A DNA stretch of 9,649 bases, from assembly GCA_031268125.1 (NCBI GenBank), contig JAIRXT010000255.1, positions 1-9,649 of the forward strand, written 5' to 3'. Origin of the DNA: Treponema sp. (GTDB lineage Bacteria > Spirochaetota > Spirochaetia > Treponematales > Breznakiellaceae). A model generated the notes under the pieces. It was not told where the DNA came from and did not search any database. It worked only from the letters and a program-made list of their open reading frames with translations. A program made the position numbers and the translations under genes. This document shows, piece by piece, positions 6,170-9,649 of the stretch (position 1 is the stretch's first letter; each line of letters starts with the position of its first letter).

Positions 6170-8044
6170 TTATACGGAAATACCGGTTAAAGCATAGTCC
6201 GCAATTCCTTCTCCGTCCAGCCGGTTTGCCCGGAGCAGTTCCTGCCGGGTGCCCAGACCCGCAAAGTCCCCCTCCGCGGCCAAAGCCAGGACCCTGCCGC
6301 GGCAGTTCCGCCTCCGGGCCAGGGCCAGTGCGTATTCCCCAAAGCCCCCCTCCCGAATGCCCTCCTCCACAAACAGGGTCAGGGCATAACGGTTCATGAC
6401 AGCCGCCAGGTAATCTTCATCCACAGGTTTGAGGAAACGCAGGTTGTAACAGTCGGCCCCCAGGCCCGCCTTATCCAAAATGGCCGCGGCCTGCAAAACC
6501 TCGCGGTAAAGGCCGCCGGTAAAAGCCAGGCAAACCTTCCCCCCTCCTTCGCGGACCCAGTTCCCCCGGCCTTCCGCCAGGGGCTGGGAAAAGGCGGGAA
6601 TGCCGGCGGCAGAACGGTCCTTGGGGTAGCGGATGACGATGGGCCCCCCGGGAAGCTCCGCACGGGCCAGGGCCCAGTCCAGCATCATGCCCAGCTCCCC
6701 GGCGCCGGCGGGGCAGAGGATCCTCAAACCGGGAACGGGGCGGAGCAGGGCAATATCGAAAAGCCCCTGGTGGGTTTCCCCGTCTTCCCCCACAAAACCG
6801 GAACGGTCCAGGGCCAGGATCAGGGGCAGCTTTTGCAGGGCCACATCGTGGATCACCTGGTCTATCCCCCGCTGGATGAAGGTGGAGTAGATCGCCGCCA
6901 CGGGTTTGAGCCCCTGGGCCGCCAGCGCTGCGGCAAAGGTTACGGCGTGTTCCTCCGCAATGCCCGCGTCAAAAAAGCGGTCCGGGAAACCCTGCTTAAA
7001 GGCCGAAAGGCCGGTTCCCTTTTCCATGGCCGCGGTAACGGCGGTAACCAGGGGATCCCGCTCCGCAGCCATAAACAGGGAACGGCCGAAGGCTTCGGTA
7101 AAACTCAGCGCCTCATGGGACCCCTGGTGCGGGGAGGGGGCGGAAACCCCGTGGTAGGTCCCCGGGTCATCCTCCGCGTCCCCGTAGCCCTTGCCCTTGC
7201 GGGTAATGACGTGGATCACCACGGGCCGGCCCAGTTTCTTTACGTCCCGGAATACCTGGAGCAGGGCGGATATGCTGTGTCCCCCGATAGGCCCCACATA
7301 TTCAAAGCCCAGGTCTACAAAAAAATTGTCCGTATAAAAGACCGCCTTAACCGCCCGCTTGAGCCGGAGGATCCCCGTGTACAGCGGTTCCCCCACCAGG
7401 GGAATGCCCCTGACCAGGGCGTCAAAGGTTCGTCTGAAAAGCTGGTATTTCGCCTTCATCGACAGGCGGCTCAGGTATTTTGAAAGCCCCCCCACGTTGG
7501 GGCCGATGGACATCTTGTTGTCGTTTAGGATTACCACCAGCGGGAGGCCCAACTGGCCGGCATGGGACAAGGCTTCGTAGGCCATCCCCCCGGTCAAAGC
7601 CCCGTCGCCGATTACCGCTACCGCCATGCCCCCGGTCCCCCGGATCCGCCCCCCCGCCAGAAATCCCAGGGCTGCCGAAACGGAAGTGGAAGCGTGTCCG
7701 GTGTTAAAGGCATCGTGGGGGCTTTCGTCGCGCCGGGGAAAGCCCGACAGCCCCCCGCTGCGGCGCAAAGTAGAAAACGAGGCGGAACGGCCGGTAAGCA
7801 GTTTATGAGCGTAACACTGGTGCCCCACGTCCCAGATTATCTTGTCCCGCGGGGAGTCGAACACCGCATGGAGGGCAATGGTAAGTTCTACCACCCCCAG
7901 ATTGGAAGCCAGATGCCCGCCGTTTTTCTTAACGGTAGACAGGATCAATTCCCGAATCTCCGCCGCCAGACGGGAAAGTTCAGGAATCGTGAGGAATTTT
8001 ATATCCCCAGGTCCCTGGATCCGGGGCAAAAGAGGATCGGACAT
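6170..8044 (-). CDS. dxs: 1-deoxy-D-xylulose-5-phosphate synthase
   Basis: It joins pyruvate and glyceraldehyde 3-phosphate using thiamine diphosphate to make DXP, the first step of the MEP isoprenoid pathway. The 624-residue protein shows GGHLASNLG (42-50) with active-site His44, WDVGHQCYAHKLLTGR (71-86), the thiamine-binding stretch from GDGALTGGM (147-155) to NDNKMSI (174-180), AEEHAV (363-368) with the catalytic Glu, DRSGFVGEDGETHQG (413-427), and a complete transketolase C-terminal domain. Length is standard. The start is the ATG at 8044 (MSDPLLPRI), with TGAGG 9 bases upstream; an open frame continues upstream to 8128 but would translate through a terminator-like hairpin and adds 28 residues not expected in Dxs. 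It is the first gene of a six- or seven-gene run with cdaA, cdaR, acpS, DUF2225, truA and perhaps patB. Confidence 0.97.
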   Translation of the reverse strand: MSDPLLPRIQGPGDIKFLTIPELSRLAAEIRELILSTVKKNGGHLASNLGVVELTIALHAVFDSPRDKIIWDVGHQCYAHKLLTGRSASFSTLRRSGGLSGFPRRDESPHDAFNTGHASTSVSAALGFLAGGRIRGTGGMAVAVIGDGALTGGMAYEALSHAGQLGLPLVVILNDNKMSIGPNVGGLSKYLSRLSMKAKYQLFRRTFDALVRGIPLVGEPLYTGILRLKRAVKAVFYTDNFFVDLGFEYVGPIGGHSISALLQVFRDVKKLGRPVVIHVITRKGKGYGDAEDDPGTYHGVSAPSPHQGSHEALSFTEAFGRSLFMAAERDPLVTAVTAAMEKGTGLSAFKQGFPDRFFDAGIAEEHAVTFAAALAAQGLKPVAAIYSTFIQRGIDQVIHDVALQKLPLILALDRSGFVGEDGETHQGLFDIALLRPVPGLRILCPAGAGELGMMLDWALARAELPGGPIVIRYPKDRSAAGIPAFSQPLAEGRGNWVREGGGKVCLAFTGGLYREVLQAAAILDKAGLGADCYNLRFLKPVDEDYLAAVMNRYALTLFVEEGIREGGFGEYALALARRRNCRGRVLALAAEGDFAGLGTRQELLRANRLDGEGIADYALTGISV

Positions 8045-8060
8045 CTGAAAAAGCCTCAAC

Positions 8061-8136
8061 AAAAAAAGCCGTCTTTGAAGAACCCCGCCATCGGCCCCTG
8101 GTAGTAAGCCGCGGGACCAGATCTTCAAAAACGGCT
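8061..8136 (-). terminator. Terminator-like hairpin in the dxs leader (possible attenuator)
   Basis: On the minus strand AGCCGTTTTTGAAGA (8136-8122) pairs with TCTTCAAAGACGGCT (8081-8067) over 15 bp. The one non-Watson-Crick position is a G-U wobble in minus-strand RNA but a C-A mismatch in plus-strand RNA, so the structure belongs to the dxs-sense transcript. Seven U residues follow (8067-8061). The 40-base loop can itself fold, for example CTGGT with ACCAG, or CCCGC with GCGGG. The U-tract ends 16 bases before the dxs ATG at 8044, leaving no room for a promoter between them. It is either a terminator for the small upstream gene or a regulated attenuator of dxs. Confidence 0.75.
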
Positions 8137-8145
8137 GTCAAGCCA

Positions 8146-8162
8146 ATCCCGCCGCCGGGGAT
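8146..8162 (-). other. Small GC-rich hairpin in the dxs leader
   Basis: The minus-strand sequence ATCCC (8162-8158), a 7-base loop CGGCGGC and GGGAT (8150-8146) forms a 5-bp stem just upstream of the terminator-like stem. Next to it, TGGCT-TGAC-AGCCG (8145-8132) can form a short stem using the first bases of the terminator's 5' arm, so it could compete with terminator formation. Whether either is functional is unknown. Confidence 0.3.
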
Positions 8163-8175
8163 AGACTTAGGCACA

Positions 8176-8181
8176 ACTATA
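8176..8181 (-). promoter_or_regulatory. Weak candidate -10 for dxs operon
   Basis: The minus strand reads TATAGT at 8181-8176, a 5/6 match to TATAAT. Transcription would begin near 8169, giving a leader of about 125 bases that contains the terminator-like hairpin. No -35 hexamer is visible at 16-18 bases upstream. An isolated perfect TTGACA at 8141-8136 has no -10 at the right distance. The operon may instead be reached by read-through from the promoter at 8373-8401. Confidence 0.3.
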
Positions 8182-8194
8182 AAGACACCCGAAA

Positions 8195-8220
8195 TACCCC
8201 GGCATCAAACCGCCGGAGTA
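8195..8220 (-). terminator. Hairpin directly after the small ribosomal-type gene
   Basis: The minus-strand sequence TACTCCGGC (8220-8212) pairs with GCCGGGGTA (8203-8195) over 9 bp with one U-G wobble and an 8-base loop GGTTTGAT. It begins at the base after the TAA stop. Only three U residues follow (8194-8192), so it is a weak terminator or an RNA 3'-end stabiliser, and read-through into dxs is likely. Confidence 0.5.
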
Positions 8221-8310
8221 TTATTTCTTCTTGTGTCTGTTTTTCCGAAGCTTTTTCTTGCGCTTGTGGGTCGCAATTTTGCGCAATTTGCGTTTTCTTC
8301 CGCAGGGCAC
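8221..8310 (-). CDS. bS22 / AURKAIP1-COX24-type small ribosomal peptide, 29 residues
   Basis: A very basic peptide of the bacterial AURKAIP1/COX24-domain (bS22-like) family, whose members are found on the 30S ribosomal subunit. The protein starts MPCGRKRKLRKIATHK and ends KKLRKNRHKKK; 19 of its 29 residues are Lys, Arg or His. The opening MPCG-K/R-KR and the central IATHKRKK are the family's most conserved parts. The start is a GTG at 8310, preceded by AAGGAGA 7 bases upstream (8324-8318), and the stop is TAA. It is too short for usual gene calling and would be missed by length filters. It has its own near-consensus promoter (8373-8401) and is followed at once by a hairpin, then by dxs. The family call is strong; the exact role of this peptide in spirochaete-type ribosomes is inferred. 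Confidence 0.9.
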   Translation of the reverse strand: MPCGRKRKLRKIATHKRKKKLRKNRHKKK

Positions 8311-8339
8311 TTCAGCGTCTCCTTATAAGTTATCCAATC

Positions 8340-8353
8340 CCCGGATTTCCGGG
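8340..8353 (-). other. Hairpin in the 5' leader of the bS22-like gene
   Basis: CCCGG (8353-8349), loop AAAT and CCGGG (8344-8340) on the minus strand form a 5-bp GC-only stem with a 4-base loop, in the predicted 56-base leader between the promoter and the Shine-Dalgarno. There is no U-tract, so it is not a terminator. It could be a protein-binding site for feedback control or a stabilising 5' structure. Confidence 0.35.
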
Positions 8354-8372
8354 CCGGCAGGAAAGTAAAGCT

Positions 8373-8401
8373 AGTATACGGCGCAGAAGTGAAAAGGTCA
8401 A
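8373..8401 (-). promoter_or_regulatory. Sigma70-type promoter of the bS22-like gene
   Basis: On the minus strand TTGACC (8401-8396, 5/6) is followed by a 17-base spacer and TATACT (8378-8373, 5/6). The predicted start is around 8366, about 56 bases before the GTG. The promoter begins 8 bases after the stop codon of the LacI-family gene, so the small gene is transcribed independently of it. Given the weak hairpin after the gene, this promoter may also feed the dxs operon. Confidence 0.75.
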
Positions 8402-8408
8402 CGGCCCG

Positions 8409-9479
8409 CTAGATGTTTTCAGGGAAATAAACATCGATGGGTATTTCGATAATCTTTTCGCGTTCCTGGTTGAGTACGCACTTGTGATAAATTTCACACA
8501 TCGCCAGATAGCCTTGATTTTCAGGCCGCTGGGCAATAAGGCAGTCTATGGCGCCCGACAGGAGGGCTTCCCGGTTCAGGGGGACATTGTCGTAGCCGAT
8601 AAGGGCCACCCGGGATTTGAGTTTGCGCCCGACCAGGTAATCGGCGATGATGTTCGCTTCGGCATGGGGGACAAAGATACCGTCAACCTGCCCTCCGGCA
8701 AAAATCCGGTCCAGGAGTTGAAAAACCTGACGGGGAATAAAGCCTTCGTTAACTACCTCGCTTATCCGCACGTCAGGATCATCTGAAAAGAAATCTTTAA
8801 ATCCCCGGCTGCGCTCTATCACGTTGTAGGCCTGGGTGTAAATGTGCAGGCAGACAAAATGGCCCCTGCCTTTCAGGAGCCGCATAACCCGGCCCGCGGT
8901 CTGTCCGCCGCGCAGGGGATTCTGCATGATGGTAACCAGGGGAGAGGCATTTTCCAGCGGTGAATCAATCAGCACGTAGGGTATGCCCGCGGTTCTTTCA
9001 AGCAGCTTAAAAGCCTTTTCCGGGTTTGACGGCGAAAGGATCAGCGCGTCAATTTCTTCTTCCGGGGATGCCGGGCTGCCCCAAAAACCGGGCACAATTT
9101 GGATATTGAAGGGTCCAAGGGTTTCAACGGCCCGCTCAATGCCCTGTATCACCAGATCCCAGTATACCCGGGACGTTCCGTTGTGCAAAAAAGGCAGGTA
9201 CATACCGGTTTTCAGGTCCTCCGGAAAAAACAATCCCACCTTGAGGGAGGAATTCCGCTTAAGATGCCGCGCCATGATGTTGGGCTTGTAGTTATATCTT
9301 TTGATCACCGCGGCAATTTTCTGCTGGTTTTTCGCCGAAACCTTCCCGCGTCCGTGGATAACGCGATCCACGGTTCCGATAGAAACGCCGGATAACCGGG
9401 CTATTTCAGAAATAGTTATGACCTCAGCGTTTTTTTTCAGGCTGAACCCGCCAGGAGGCAAATTTTCCGAACCGGCCAT
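8409..9479 (-). CDS. LacI-family transcriptional regulator with periplasmic-binding-protein-like domain
   Basis: A DNA-binding repressor of the LacI/GalR family that would respond to a small ligand, usually a sugar. In the 356-residue protein the LacI helix-turn-helix and hinge run about 21-68 (ITISEIARLSGVSIGTVDRVIHG, then a conserved YNYKPN). A PBP1-type sugar-binding domain follows, from about 80 (KVGLFFPED) to the end; DALILSP, GRVMRLLKGRG, DGIFVPHAEA and RVALIGYDNV are typical strand-turn elements. Residues 1-20 form an extra N-terminal tail. The start is the ATG at 9479 with AGGA 7 bases upstream; a TTG at 9503 has no such support. No transport or catabolic genes are adjacent in the window, so the ligand cannot be guessed. 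Base composition looks less GC-rich than the dxs block. Confidence 0.92.
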   Translation of the reverse strand: MAGSENLPPGGFSLKKNAEVITISEIARLSGVSIGTVDRVIHGRGKVSAKNQQKIAAVIKRYNYKPNIMARHLKRNSSLKVGLFFPEDLKTGMYLPFLHNGTSRVYWDLVIQGIERAVETLGPFNIQIVPGFWGSPASPEEEIDALILSPSNPEKAFKLLERTAGIPYVLIDSPLENASPLVTIMQNPLRGGQTAGRVMRLLKGRGHFVCLHIYTQAYNVIERSRGFKDFFSDDPDVRISEVVNEGFIPRQVFQLLDRIFAGGQVDGIFVPHAEANIIADYLVGRKLKSRVALIGYDNVPLNREALLSGAIDCLIAQRPENQGYLAMCEIYHKCVLNQEREKIIEIPIDVYFPENI

Positions 9480-9497
9480 TGTAGTATCCTGAGACTT

Positions 9498-9515
9498 TCC
9501 CAAAATTTTTAGGGA
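9498..9515. promoter_or_regulatory. Imperfect dyad in the leader of the LacI-family gene
   Basis: The 18-base stretch TCCC-AAAAT/TTTTA-GGGA is symmetric at 7 of 9 position pairs and lies between the predicted transcription start and the ATG. It could be an operator for the repressor itself or just a short RNA hairpin. The A/T core lacks the CG centre common in LacI-family operators. Confidence 0.25.
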
Positions 9516-9547
9516 TTGCCCTTCCCTTTTAACGATTTTTCAAAAAA

Positions 9548-9576
9548 AGCATAGTACAACAAAGCTTGGTTCACAA
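9548..9576 (-). promoter_or_regulatory. Sigma70-type promoter of the LacI-family gene
   Basis: On the minus strand TTGTGA (9576-9571, 4/6) is followed by a 17-base spacer and TATGCT (9553-9548, 4/6). Transcription would start around 9541, giving a leader of about 60 bases. It lies in the AT-rich stretch 9480-9649, which contains no gene that I can see. Confidence 0.55.
9558..9571. promoter_or_regulatory. Candidate autoregulatory operator in the promoter spacer
   Basis: AACAAAGCTTGGTT is palindromic at 12 of 14 positions (perfect core AAAGCTT apart from the outer A/G pair) and fills the spacer between the -35 and -10 of the LacI-family gene. Many LacI/GalR proteins repress their own promoter from such a position. 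The centre is GC rather than CG, but the placement favours an operator. No second copy was found elsewhere in the window. Confidence 0.4.
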
Positions 9577-9649
9577 GTTAAGGGGAATCCGTTTGGATAT
9601 TTTTACCAGCAATTCCGAATTCAAAAAAATAACCGTTCAACCTAAAAAT

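Noticed and set aside
2510..7700. Long open frames antisense to truA, cdaR, cdaA and dxs
   Set aside because: They are shadows of GC-rich coding sequence: their translations are rich in Pro, Gly and Arg, match no family I know and lack ribosome binding sites.
8045..8128. An N-terminal extension of Dxs by 28 residues (open frame to 8128)
   Set aside because: It would be translated from the terminator-like hairpin and is not part of the Dxs family; the ATG at 8044 has a Shine-Dalgarno and the usual N-terminal length.
8045..8190. A TPP riboswitch in front of dxs, because Dxs uses thiamine diphosphate
   Set aside because: I could not find the conserved THI-box elements (CUGAGA and the ACC-UGAUC region); the structure seen is a simple long stem with a U-tract.
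8330..8536. A 68-codon minus-strand frame across the end of the LacI-family gene
   Set aside because: It overlaps the repressor in another frame, crosses a strong promoter and shows no recognisable protein features.
9591..9607. ATCC-GTTT-GGAT followed by ATTTTT as a plus-strand terminator
   Set aside because: The stem is only 4 bp and no plus-strand gene lies upstream of it.

Overview
The window looks like a chromosomal housekeeping segment of a GC-rich bacterium, with almost all genes on the minus strand. The gene set suggests a spirochaete of the Treponema/termite-gut (Breznakiella-like) group: an MEP-pathway dxs linked to cdaA-cdaR, acpS, a DUF2225 gene and truA, a 29-residue bS22/AURKAIP1-type ribosomal peptide, and a LacI regulator with a GTVDRV-type helix-turn-helix. 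This assignment rests on recognised gene content only and is tentative. I see no mobile element, CRISPR array, tRNA or rRNA.

Layout, left to right. Positions 1-215 (minus) hold the N-terminal part of a DtxR/MntR-type metalloregulator that runs off the window edge. It is divergent from 252-1103 (plus), an RNA m5C methyltransferase resembling mitochondrial NSUN4. That gene converges on, and overlaps by 32 bases, a MalY/PatB-type aminotransferase/C-S lyase (1072-2271, minus).

The core is a tight minus-strand run in the transcription order dxs (8044-6170), cdaA (6138-5272), cdaR/ybbR (5294-4332), acpS (4332-3958), DUF2225 (3944-3087), truA (3094-2330), then patB/malY (2271-1072). The first six are separated by 31 bases or less or overlap, so they are probably one operon. 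It joins isoprenoid precursor synthesis, cyclic-di-AMP synthesis and its membrane regulator, carrier-protein activation, a Cys4 protein of unknown function, and tRNA pseudouridylation.

Upstream of dxs lies a tiny 90-base gene (8310-8221, minus) for a very basic 29-residue ribosomal-type peptide, with a near-consensus promoter of its own. Between it and dxs there are two hairpins. The second is a 15-bp stem followed by seven U residues that ends only about 17 bases before the dxs start codon. Any promoter for dxs must therefore lie upstream of or inside this terminator-like structure, which makes it a candidate attenuator for the whole operon. This is the most interesting signal I found.

At the right end a LacI-family repressor (9479-8409, minus) has a recognisable sigma70-like promoter with a palindrome in its spacer, suggesting autoregulation. 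Positions 9577-9649 are AT-rich upstream sequence in which I see no gene.
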